Assembly: GCA_910588695.1 (NCBI GenBank)
Contig: CAJUOV010000018.1
Span: 1-27,392 of the forward strand
Reading direction: 5' to 3'
DNA from: an uncultured Christensenellaceae bacterium
GTDB lineage: Bacteria > Bacillota > Clostridia > Christensenellales > Borkfalkiaceae
Length of the DNA stretch: 27,392 nucleotides
Within the stretch, counting starts at the first letter, position 1. The number at the start of each line of letters is the position of its first letter. Shown one piece after another: positions 7,646 through 15,293 of this stretch. A model generated the notes under the pieces. It saw only the letters and a program-made list of their open reading frames with translations, was not told the origin of the DNA and searched no databases. The translations under genes and the position numbers were made by a program.

Positions 7646-7650
7646 ATCAT

Positions 7651-7986
7651 GTGGAAACGAGCTTTTCGGAATTAAAACAAAAAGAAACGATCAATATTTG
7701 CGACGGGAAACGACTCGGAAAAGTTTGCGATATCGCATTTACTTATCCTGAGGGAAAAGTGCTGGGGATCACCGTCCCCGGCGGAAGAGGTTTTCGTTGG
7801 GGAAAAGACGTAATCTTTATCGAATTGAAACATATCGTTAAAATCGGAGAAGACGTCGTGCTCGTGGAACTTAAAAATCCGTCGCAGACTTGCGAGCCGC
7901 CGAAGAATAAGTGCGAAGAGAACCGTCCCTGTCCGCCGCCCAGACCGCAGCCGCGCGACCGTCGGGACTACGGAGACTACGAATAA
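7651..7986 (+). CDS. ylmC: YlmC/YmxH-family PRC-barrel sporulation protein
   Basis: 111 aa. Residues 1-75 form a PRC-barrel-like domain: ETSFSELKQKETINICDGKR then LGKVCDI, KVLGITVPGG, HIVKIGEDVVLVEL. The family is conserved in spore formers, often next to sigG, and its biochemical role is poorly known. I chose GTG at 7651 because the family begins at the ETxxSELKQKE block; the longer TTG reading from 7624 adds residues with no family match and overlaps the -10. No ribosome site is visible, so the mRNA may be leaderless. The last 31 residues are an unusual tail rich in Cys, Pro, Arg and Glu (CEPPKNKCEENRPCPPPRP), which may bind metal or protein. A bidirectional terminator follows at once. Confidence 0.85.
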   Translation: METSFSELKQKETINICDGKRLGKVCDIAFTYPEGKVLGITVPGGRGFRWGKDVIFIELKHIVKIGEDVVLVELKNPSQTCEPPKNKCEENRPCPPPRPQPRDRRDYGDYE

Positions 7987-8010
7987 AAACGCGGCATTTG
8001 CCGCGTTTTT
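7985..8010. terminator. Bidirectional terminator between ylmC and the dnaD-like gene
   Basis: A 12-bp perfect inverted repeat AAAAACGCGGCA/TGCCGCGTTTTT with a 2-nt centre gives a GC stem and a T-run on both strands. It serves two converging genes, ending 3-4 nt from the dnaD-like stop codon and overlapping the ylmC stop. Confidence 0.9.
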
Positions 8011-8013
8011 CAT

Positions 8014-9723
8014 TTAAGTGGATTGATAACAATCGCACATTCTTCCGTCTTTCATAAATCCCGTATCCGAACATTTTTTGCAGGCATAAGCGGGTAGCAG
8101 GTCGGATTCGGTAATTCCCACGGCTTTCAGAGATTGTTTGCGCCGTTCTTTTGCCTGAGTCAATGCATATTGAAGGGGAGACAGATCGTTTGTTCCGAGC
8201 GATTCGGCGCGGGCGAGCGCAAGCTCGCATTCTTTGACCAAGATGTTCGCTTTTTTGAACTCGGCGTTTTCTTCGGCTTTTTTCCGCATTTGTTCCGCGC
8301 GGTCGATCGCTTGTTCGCGCAGAACCGCGTAATACCGTTCGCGCGAGCCGCGAAGGTCCGCAGCGATTGCCGATTCGTTCAGATAAGGCTCGCTCTTTCG
8401 GGCAGGCGCGTTTTGGTTAAGCGCTTCGGGGGTGTAAATTCCTTCCCGCTTCCATTCCGAAAGCAGTTTGCTGATGTAGGGCAGCGGGGCGGAAGCGTTG
8501 GCGCTGCGTTTCGCGGCTTCTCTGATCATCGCATCCGAGAAATTCCAGTTCTTCCATACGGAAACCATATCGAGCGCGGATTGCGTTTTTTTAATGATTC
8601 CGCATTCCGTCTGCAAAGATTGCAGCAAACGGAATTCTTTATCACGCGCAGCGCAATAATTTTTAACGCTTTGCTCGTCCACCGTGCCGCTTTGATAAAG
8701 TCCGTCGATCAAGGTGTCCATTTCTCCGAATCCGTAACCGAGTTTCATGCAGAATGAGGCGATCATACTCAGAGAAGAGGTTTCGTAACCGCGTTCGAGC
8801 CATTTTTCTACATATTCATCGGCAAAAGGCAGGGGGTTCTGTATTTTGACACCCAGCCGTTTTGCGACGGAAAAGACCGTTGCCGCAAGTTCGTCGCGTC
8901 GAATCAGATAGCTTTCCGCCTCGTTCGCTTTGAAAATCTTTTTTTGAATTAATTCTTCCAAAATTGAACCGATCGTGTTGAGAGATCCTTTTTTAAGGTG
9001 TTTCGCAACGGCGAGGATCGTTCCGGAGTCCATTCCGAGATTCAGCCATTTTTCGAGAAATTCATAATCGCTCTCTTTTACCTTTCGGCTGATTCCGAGA
9101 TAATCGAGCATTTTAGAGAGGTCGCGTTCATGTTCTTTGAAATCTGAAAATTCCTGTTCCGCCTGTTCGAGCGTATATTTCCGTTCCCGACACATTTTTG
9201 CCGCTTTGTTCAGAATATGACCGGAAGTGAGCTTTTCGCCGTCTTTTTTTACGCAATATTCCGTAACAAGCAAAAACGCTTGCTGTTCCATAGGATTGTT
9301 TTCGAGAAATTCAAGAATTTTCAGCATTTCATAGGGCTTAAACACAATGCCCGCTTTTTGCAGAAGTTTATAAAACTCTCTGTTGAACGCCGCATATTTT
9401 TCCGCTTTGACAGGCTTCGGTTTCCCGATCGAAGCGTTAACGGGAAGATATTCGACGAAGAGGGGATCTCGCGAGAGAATGTGCACAAGGTCGCATTCCT
9501 CCCAAAAACCGTAGATTTCTACAAGTTTTTCCGAAGAGACGTGCAAAAGTTTGGCGAGGGAAGCCGCGTCGAAATCTTCTGCGCACTGGCACAAATAAAG
9601 ACCGTAAAGATAGACTTTTACTGCGTCTCCGTCCGCCTGCGGCAGATATTTTGTGATGAATTGATTCTCCACGCTCGTGAACATGTTCGCAGTGAAGCCT
9701 TTGGAAAAGGTGCTGAACGACAT
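8014..9723 (-). CDS. DnaD-type replication protein fused to a helicase-loader-like zinc region
   Basis: 569 aa. The N-terminus (about 15-90: ENQFITKYLPQADGDAVKVY, then FDAASLAKLLHVSSEKLVEIYGFWEE) is the winged-helix domain of clostridial DnaD-type primosome proteins. Two or more DnaD/DnaB_2 helical repeats follow (about 120-200, 215-330, 370-430). The last 130 residues are a charged coiled coil ending in ACKKCSDTGFMKDGRMCDC (Cys 548, 551, 563, 565). That pattern is typical of the N-terminal zinc domain of DnaI/DnaC helicase loaders, which contacts the replicative helicase. No AAA+ domain follows: the stop codon is at 8014-8016 and the convergent terminator begins at once. A strong GGAGG site precedes the ATG. 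Its promoter overlaps that of sbcD. Initiation or restart of replication is the expected role; the partner is probably the DnaB encoded at 20845. Confidence 0.83.
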   Translation of the reverse strand: MSFSTFSKGFTANMFTSVENQFITKYLPQADGDAVKVYLYGLYLCQCAEDFDAASLAKLLHVSSEKLVEIYGFWEECDLVHILSRDPLFVEYLPVNASIGKPKPVKAEKYAAFNREFYKLLQKAGIVFKPYEMLKILEFLENNPMEQQAFLLVTEYCVKKDGEKLTSGHILNKAAKMCRERKYTLEQAEQEFSDFKEHERDLSKMLDYLGISRKVKESDYEFLEKWLNLGMDSGTILAVAKHLKKGSLNTIGSILEELIQKKIFKANEAESYLIRRDELAATVFSVAKRLGVKIQNPLPFADEYVEKWLERGYETSSLSMIASFCMKLGYGFGEMDTLIDGLYQSGTVDEQSVKNYCAARDKEFRLLQSLQTECGIIKKTQSALDMVSVWKNWNFSDAMIREAAKRSANASAPLPYISKLLSEWKREGIYTPEALNQNAPARKSEPYLNESAIAADLRGSRERYYAVLREQAIDRAEQMRKKAEENAEFKKANILVKECELALARAESLGTNDLSPLQYALTQAKERRKQSLKAVGITESDLLPAYACKKCSDTGFMKDGRMCDCYQST

Positions 9724-9792
9724 TTTATCCTCCGCCGATAATCAGGCATGTTGTATAAAAACAGTTTATTTAAGACAAGCGCATTTCAACGC

Positions 9793-9821
9793 TTGATTTT
9801 TTCTGAAAACCATGCTATATT
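9793..9821 (+). promoter_or_regulatory. Sigma-A promoter of sbcDC operon, extended -10
   Basis: TTGATT (9793-9798), 17 nt, TATATT (9816-9821), with an extended -10 TGC directly upstream. The start would be near 9828, giving a 57-nt leader for sbcD with no clear ribosome site. The -10 is the left half of a perfect palindrome. Confidence 0.75.
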
Positions 9822-9831
9822 AATATAGCAT
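9812..9831. promoter_or_regulatory. Perfect 20-bp palindrome, possible operator
   Basis: ATGCTATATT followed by its exact reverse complement AATATAGCAT. Each half contains an extended -10 (TGCTATATT) for one of the two divergent promoters. It could be a regulator's operator or simply two mirrored promoter elements. It does not match the GAAC-N4-GTTC LexA box of Bacillota. Confidence 0.6.
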
Positions 9832-9850
9832 AACTTTCGGCGAAAAGCAA
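9822..9850 (-). promoter_or_regulatory. Promoter of the dnaD-like gene, overlapping the sbcD promoter
   Basis: Read on the minus strand: TTGCTT (9850-9845), 17 nt, TATATT (9827-9822) with extended -10 TGC. The start would be near 9815, giving a leader of about 92 nt. RNA polymerase at this promoter would cover the start site of the plus-strand promoter, so use of the two should exclude each other. Confidence 0.6.
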
Positions 9851-9884
9851 TGTCTTTTGGCACGTTCGGTTAAAATTTCGGCGC

Positions 9885-11039
9885 ATGAGAATTTTACACA
9901 CTTCCGATTGGCATATCGGCAAACGGCTCTCCGATCGGGAACGTCTTCCCGAACAGGCGGATGCGCTTGACGAAATTGCCGAAATCTGCAATCAAGAGAA
10001 TATCGAACTTGTCCTCGTAGCGGGCGACGTGTTCGATACGTTTACGCCGCCCGCCGAGGCGGAAGAGCTTTTTTTCTCGAAAATCAAAAAGATCGCGGGG
10101 AGTAACCGCGCCGTCGTGATCGTAAGCGGAAATCACGACGACGGAATTCGTCTATCCGCCGCCGCTCCCTTTGCGCAGGAATCGGGCGTTTACCTCTTCG
10201 GAAACAGACCGAAAAAAGCATGTGCGGATGCGGACAGAAAGGTTCGCGCAGTGGAATCGGGCGATTTTTATTTGATTCTCGAAAATGAAAGAGGGGAAAA
10301 AGTTTATATCAACGCGCTTCCTTATCCCAACGAAGCGAGCCTGAAAGAAGATAAGAAACAAGAAAGTTATTCCGAAAAAATCAGCCGTTGGATCGCGCGC
10401 GGAGAAGAGGGATATTCAAAAGGGCTTCCCTATATCGTATTGACCCACCTTTTTGTTGCGGGCGGCAAATGCAGCGAGAGCGAACGGGATATCGATCTCG
10501 GCGGCGCTCGCGCAGTTCCGCTCACCGTTTTTCCGAATCAGGCTTACGTTGCGCTGGGGCATTTGCATCGTCCGCAGAAGATTGCGCAGAACGTTTGTTA
10601 CAGCGGTTCGCTCTTGCAGTATTCTTTCGACGAGGCAAATACGAAAAAATCGGTGCGTATTCTCGAAACGGACGGCGAATCGATTCGGACAATAAAGGAA
10701 GTTCCGCTGCGTTCGGGCAGGAAACTTATCCGTCTCGAATGTAACGGCGCGGAGGAAGCTCTGAAAATTTTGAGCAATTACTCCGACGAATTCGTGGAAC
10801 TGACGCTTAATCTGAACGCGCCGCTGACTTCGTATGAAACGCAATCGCTTAAAGATGCGTGCGAGGGGCTTATATTCATCAATCCCCGCGTGAATGCGGA
10901 GGGGGCCGAGCCTGTCGTTCAGCGCGCGCGGCTTTCGCCGGCGGAATTGTTTAACGAATACTACCGCTCCAAATTCGGCGGAAATGCCGACGGAGAACTG
11001 ACGGAGAAATTTTTGAGTCTGTTGGAGGAGGAAGCATGA
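9885..11039 (+). CDS. sbcD: SbcD, nuclease subunit of the SbcCD (Mre11-Rad50 type) complex
   Basis: 384 aa, metallophosphoesterase that cuts hairpins and protein-blocked DNA ends together with SbcC. Metal-binding motifs are all present: SDWHIG (D8, H10), GDVFD (47-51), GNHD (82-85), THLF (H188) and GHLH (H226, H228). The C-terminal capping domain and a short SbcC-contact region follow. Length is normal for the family. The ATG at 9885 gives the canonical MRILHTSDWH start, but no ribosome site is visible in the 57-nt predicted leader. The stop codon overlaps the sbcC start by 4 nt (ATGA), as is usual for this pair. Confidence 0.95.
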   Translation: MRILHTSDWHIGKRLSDRERLPEQADALDEIAEICNQENIELVLVAGDVFDTFTPPAEAEELFFSKIKKIAGSNRAVVIVSGNHDDGIRLSAAAPFAQESGVYLFGNRPKKACADADRKVRAVESGDFYLILENERGEKVYINALPYPNEASLKEDKKQESYSEKISRWIARGEEGYSKGLPYIVLTHLFVAGGKCSESERDIDLGGARAVPLTVFPNQAYVALGHLHRPQKIAQNVCYSGSLLQYSFDEANTKKSVRILETDGESIRTIKEVPLRSGRKLIRLECNGAEEALKILSNYSDEFVELTLNLNAPLTSYETQSLKDACEGLIFINPRVNAEGAEPVVQRARLSPAELFNEYYRSKFGGNADGELTEKFLSLLEEEA

Positions 11040-13600
11040 AACCGCTCAGACTTGAATTTTGCGGCGTCAACTCTTTTTCCGAACCTCAGGCGATCGATTT
11101 TTCAGAGTTGCTGCAATACGGAATATTCGGAATTTTCGGCGATACGGGTTCCGGAAAAAGTACGGTTCTCGACTGTATCGGGTTTGCATTGTACGGTGAT
11201 GTAGCGCGTTCCCGCAGCGGAAAAATCGCAGATATTGTCAATTACGGTAAAGACAAGGCTTATGTCAATTTCGAATTCGAGACGGACTATGCGGGAAAAC
11301 GCCGCCGTTACCGCGTGGAGCGGGAGATCAAACGCAAAAACGCCGCGCAAAACTTGAAAGTATACGAATTCGACGGCGAACGTTCTGCGCTTGTCTGCAT
11401 TGCCGACGCTGTGCGTCAGGGCAACGAATTGCTTGAAAAAATTATCGGGCTTGAACAGAAAGATTTTGAAAAATGCATTGCGCTTCCGCAAGGAGAGTTT
11501 TCGCAATTTGTAAAATCTACCCGTTCGGATCGCTTGAAACTGATGTCCCGCCTTTTTGATCTGGAACGATACGGCGAACGGCTTGTGGCGCGGGCAAACG
11601 GCGCATATAAAGATGCTTCGATTTCCGTAGAGTTGTCGAAAACGAAACTGTTGCCGTATACCGCAATTTCAGAGGAGAGCAACGCGAGGTTAAAAGATGA
11701 AGCCGATCGGCTTTCGGCAGGCGCTGATTCGGCGAGACAAAAGCTCGCCGAATTGAAAGAAAAAGAAAAATCGCTCTCGGCGCTTTACGAAAAGAGCAAA
11801 GAAGCGCAGCGGCTTCTACTAAGGCGCGAAGTGTTGAATGCCGAATTGCCGAACATCGAAATTCTCGAAAACGAACTGAATCTGCTTGTTGCCGCTTCTG
11901 TCGTAAAGGGTGCGGAGACAGAATTGAAGAAAGCCGATTCCGATCGAAAAGAAGCGGAATTTTCGCTGACTGTTGCCAAGAAGAATCTGGATCGGGCAAA
12001 AGAAGCGGAAACGCGTGCTTTAACATGGAATGCGGAGAAAGCGGAAAATGACATTTCTTCGTTCGCCGAGCAACGTGTGCGCGCGGAAGAACGCGATAAA
12101 AATGCGAAGAAAACAGCTGAATTGCATGATAAACTCCGAGTTTCGCGCGAAGAGTATAAAAAAATCAAAGATCGATTTTCCGGATTCGATTACGAAAAAG
12201 AAAAGACTGACATAGAAAAACGGATTTCCGCTCTTACCCAAGGGGGAAAAGACTGGATTTCGAAAGCGGCGTTTTTCCGTGAAGAATACGCGCAGTTCAG
12301 AGAGGATCTTCTTGTCCTCGAAAATAAGTTTCCGCAAATTAAACCGGACACGGAACCGCTTGTGAGAAAATACGGGGAGTTGGCTCAAGGACATGCGTCT
12401 GATTTTTCCGAATGGGGAAAACAGAACGAACAGAGAGAGAAACTTCTTAAAAAAGAACATGAAAATCTTCAAACGCTCGAACGGCGTTACGGTGACTATA
12501 AAGCACATCTCGTTTCCTTAAAAACAATTGAGGAAGAGGGAAAACGTTTAAGGTCGGAACTCGAAGAAATCGGAAAAAATACGTTTGATGATTTGCGTTC
12601 GCTTGCAGAAATCGACGAACGGATCGCCGCACTGAAAAAAGAGATCAAGGAACATGCGGCGCAATTGGACGAGGCAAGAAAGGCGCGTTCTTCGGCGGAA
12701 GCGGCGTTTGCCGTGGGGGAAGAGAGATTGCGTGCGGGTAGGAAATTGTATATGCAAGCGGAAGAAAAACTCCGCGATGCGCTTGCCGCGGGCGGTTTTT
12801 CCAATATAGACGGGGTTGATTCTCTCTTAAAGCGTTACGGCGACGCGCAAGAAGCGAAAGAACGCGTCAGAAAGTTTCGGGATGAGTATTCCGCCGTGCA
12901 AGTTGCTTATGAAAGTTTCAAAGAAGCGCCTATCGTCGGAGAGGAAGAGTTGAACGATCTCCGTCGGGCTCTGCGTCAAGCGGAAACGGAGTATGAGACA
13001 GTTGTAACGACTCTTGCGCTTAAAAAAGATGAACTGATCCGTTCCGAAGAAGCGCTGCTGGTAAAGGTTGCGCTGGAAAAGGAACTTCGTGCGGACGAAA
13101 AACAGCAGATGCTTTATGAGCGGCTGAAAAAACTGCTTGAAGGCAATAAATTTATGGAGTTTGTGGCGGAGGAATATCTTGTAACAGTTGCGCTCAATGC
13201 GAGCGGGCGACTTCTTTCGTTGACAAACGGTCAGTATTTTTTACGGTACGACGGCGGTTTTTTTGTGGGCGACAATCTGCACGGCGGCGCGCTTCGCGGT
13301 GTAAATACTCTTTCGGGAGGAGAGACTTTTCTCGTATCGCTTTCGCTTGCGCTGTCGCTTTCCGCGGAAATCTGCGCGAGAAATCTGCGCTCGTCCGAAT
13401 TCTTCTTTCTTGACGAGGGATTCGGAACGCTTGACGCAAAACTTGTCGATACCGTCATGGACAGTCTCGAAAAACTCAGGGGCGAACATTTTTCCATCGG
13501 GATTATTTCTCATGTGGAAGAATTAAAGCATAGAATCAACCGTAAACTTACGGTGAAAAAAGCGACTGAAAAACACGGATCCCAAATTTCCGTGGAGTGA
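11036..13600 (+). CDS. sbcC: SbcC, Rad50-type ATPase without a zinc hook
   Basis: 854 aa, SMC-like ATPase that partners SbcD. Walker A GDTGSGKST (35-43), Q-loop LPQGEFSQF (about 150), a long coiled-coil middle, signature LSGGE (759-763), Walker B FFFLDE (789-794) and a D-loop GTLD complete the ATPase. The apex of the coiled coil should carry a CxxC zinc hook that joins two Rad50/SbcC molecules. There is no cysteine at all between the one just before the Q-loop (KCIALPQGEF) and the one in AEICARN near the C-terminus, and the protein is about 150-250 residues shorter than well-known SbcC proteins. A GGAGGAGG ribosome site precedes the ATG, which overlaps sbcD. Confidence 0.94.
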   Translation: MKPLRLEFCGVNSFSEPQAIDFSELLQYGIFGIFGDTGSGKSTVLDCIGFALYGDVARSRSGKIADIVNYGKDKAYVNFEFETDYAGKRRRYRVEREIKRKNAAQNLKVYEFDGERSALVCIADAVRQGNELLEKIIGLEQKDFEKCIALPQGEFSQFVKSTRSDRLKLMSRLFDLERYGERLVARANGAYKDASISVELSKTKLLPYTAISEESNARLKDEADRLSAGADSARQKLAELKEKEKSLSALYEKSKEAQRLLLRREVLNAELPNIEILENELNLLVAASVVKGAETELKKADSDRKEAEFSLTVAKKNLDRAKEAETRALTWNAEKAENDISSFAEQRVRAEERDKNAKKTAELHDKLRVSREEYKKIKDRFSGFDYEKEKTDIEKRISALTQGGKDWISKAAFFREEYAQFREDLLVLENKFPQIKPDTEPLVRKYGELAQGHASDFSEWGKQNEQREKLLKKEHENLQTLERRYGDYKAHLVSLKTIEEEGKRLRSELEEIGKNTFDDLRSLAEIDERIAALKKEIKEHAAQLDEARKARSSAEAAFAVGEERLRAGRKLYMQAEEKLRDALAAGGFSNIDGVDSLLKRYGDAQEAKERVRKFRDEYSAVQVAYESFKEAPIVGEEELNDLRRALRQAETEYETVVTTLALKKDELIRSEEALLVKVALEKELRADEKQQMLYERLKKLLEGNKFMEFVAEEYLVTVALNASGRLLSLTNGQYFLRYDGGFFVGDNLHGGALRGVNTLSGGETFLVSLSLALSLSAEICARNLRSSEFFFLDEGFGTLDAKLVDTVMDSLEKLRGEHFSIGIISHVEELKHRINRKLTVKKATEKHGSQISVE

Positions 13601-13609
13601 GGTAACATT

Positions 13610-15286
13610 TTGGCAATTCTGACACCCGTAACGCTTTGGAAAGATTTTGACGATACGCTTCCTTTGGAAACGGAAGTGATATCCGAGACGGAATGCGGAG
13701 GCATGATCATACGCGACGTCTTTTTCTCCGGAAGAAAAACGGTAAAAGGGCGTATAAGAATTTATGCGCAGTACATCGTTCCGAAAGATCTGAAAACCTT
13801 TCCCGTAGTGATGATTCTGTTTGAAGCGGGTTTGAGATCGGACATGAAGTTTATCCGTCGTTTTGTGGCGCGCGGATACGGGGTTCTGTGCGTGGACTAT
13901 TGCGGCGACAACGGCACAAACAGATACACTTATTATCCGCAGGACGTAGACTATGCCAACTATGTCCGCGCAGGGCGGGCAATGCGGTATGCGGAGCCGT
14001 CTGCAAAGGAGACGAGCTGGTACGAATGGGCGGGAGTAGCGCGCTACGCAGTGCGTTTTCTCACGGAACGACCGGAAGTTAAATGCGTGGGGGCGCTCGG
14101 ATTGAGAACGGGCGGAGAAGTTCTTTTTAAGGTTGCGCCTTATGTTGATTTTTCTTGTATGATTTCAGTCTGCGCCGCCGGCTGGCTCGCTTATCAGAAT
14201 ATCGAAAAGTTCGGAGAAAACAAGAAAAACGCTTTTGACGAAGAACGTCACCGCTTTATTGCGGGAATCGACTCGCAGAGCTATGCGCCTTATCTGAAAT
14301 GTCCGCTTCTGTTGATTTCGGCGGTTAGCGATAAAAAATACAATTACGATCGGGTCTACGACACGTTCCAGCAGATCAATCCGGAAGTGGAGAAAGCGCT
14401 GCTCTTTTCTTCGCACGGAAACGGATTGGTCGGCCGTCGTGCTTTGGCGGATATCGATTTGTTCCTCGATAAGTTTATGAAAGAGCATTCGGTATTTTTG
14501 AGCGCGCCCACATCGTTCAGCATAGAGGAAGATCAAGACGAAAATTTGATGGTCACGATCAAAAACGATCCCGAAGGAGAAGTCGTCGATTGCGGTTATT
14601 TCTTTACGGAAAAGGTTGCGCGGTTCCGAACGCGCGACTGGACGCGCGTGCTGTGCGCTCCCAACGAGATCGGAAAAGACAATGTTGCCAAAGCGCCCCT
14701 CTCCGTATACGAGGGCAGCGACAAAGTATTGCTCTATACGTTTGTGCGGTATTCGAACGGTTTCAGCGTGACGAGCAAAATTCAGGAATTCGAAGTGAAA
14801 AAGCCGTATAACAATAACTGTCCCTCGCGCAGAGTGATTTACGATGCGCAGGAAGATAAACTGAACGGTTTTATCAGCCTTTACGGAAGCCGCCCGCTTG
14901 CCGATTGTTTTGCGGACGGGGAAGTATCCGAAGAGTTGGAAGCGGAGGGCTACGGCGGAATCAAAGGAATTTGCGCCGACGCAGTTATTTCTTACCGCGT
15001 GGGAGAGCCGCGCTTCGAAGCGCCCGAAAATTGTTCGCTTTCTTTTGATCTGTGGTCTGCGACGGACGCGGCGGTAAAAGTGACCTTTTATAAAGACGAA
15101 GAGGAGCAAACGGGATATTCCGCGACCGTGAAACTTTCGGGCGGAGGCAAATGGAAGAATTTTACGCTCGATCCCGAAGAGTTCAAAACGGAGACGGGCA
15201 AATCTCTCGACGGGTTTAACGAAACGGTTTCCGTCGTGTTCCGTCTCGAAAACCGCGTTGTTCTTAATAATGTGATTTGGCTGTAA
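13610..15286 (+). CDS. Alpha/beta-hydrolase-fold protein lacking the nucleophile, with C-terminal beta domain
   Basis: 558 aa. Residues about 25-315 follow the dienelactone hydrolase/acetyl xylan esterase pattern: FPVVMILFEAG, a strand and turn at GYGVLCVDYCGDNG, a nucleophile elbow, SAVSDKKYNYD and SSHGNG. At the elbow, where active members have GxSxG, this reads GLRTGG (164-169), so the serine is Arg166. The candidate acid (SD, about 243) and His (about 269) remain. From about 320 a long insert and a C-terminal jelly-roll-like domain (about 460-558) resemble carbohydrate-binding modules (SLSFDLWSATDAAVKVTFY ... KWKNFTLD). No signal peptide is seen, so it is probably cytoplasmic. The TTG start is supported by TGAGGT 6 nt upstream and by the 9-nt gap after sbcC. 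Function unknown; possibly a sugar-binding pseudoenzyme. Confidence 0.72.
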   Translation: MAILTPVTLWKDFDDTLPLETEVISETECGGMIIRDVFFSGRKTVKGRIRIYAQYIVPKDLKTFPVVMILFEAGLRSDMKFIRRFVARGYGVLCVDYCGDNGTNRYTYYPQDVDYANYVRAGRAMRYAEPSAKETSWYEWAGVARYAVRFLTERPEVKCVGALGLRTGGEVLFKVAPYVDFSCMISVCAAGWLAYQNIEKFGENKKNAFDEERHRFIAGIDSQSYAPYLKCPLLLISAVSDKKYNYDRVYDTFQQINPEVEKALLFSSHGNGLVGRRALADIDLFLDKFMKEHSVFLSAPTSFSIEEDQDENLMVTIKNDPEGEVVDCGYFFTEKVARFRTRDWTRVLCAPNEIGKDNVAKAPLSVYEGSDKVLLYTFVRYSNGFSVTSKIQEFEVKKPYNNNCPSRRVIYDAQEDKLNGFISLYGSRPLADCFADGEVSEELEAEGYGGIKGICADAVISYRVGEPRFEAPENCSLSFDLWSATDAAVKVTFYKDEEEQTGYSATVKLSGGGKWKNFTLDPEEFKTETGKSLDGFNETVSVVFRLENRVVLNNVIWL

Positions 15287-15293
15287 AGTAGAT

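Noticed and set aside
7624..7650. TTG start for ylmC at 7624
   Set aside because: It adds nine residues outside the family alignment, has no ribosome site and lies inside the predicted promoter.
9776..9795. CAAGCG/CGCTTG inverted repeat followed by Ts, looking like a terminator
   Set aside because: The stem is only 6 bp with an 8-nt loop, and no plus-strand gene ends upstream. Its right arm overlaps the sbcD -35. It may be a weak leader hairpin of the dnaD-like transcript.
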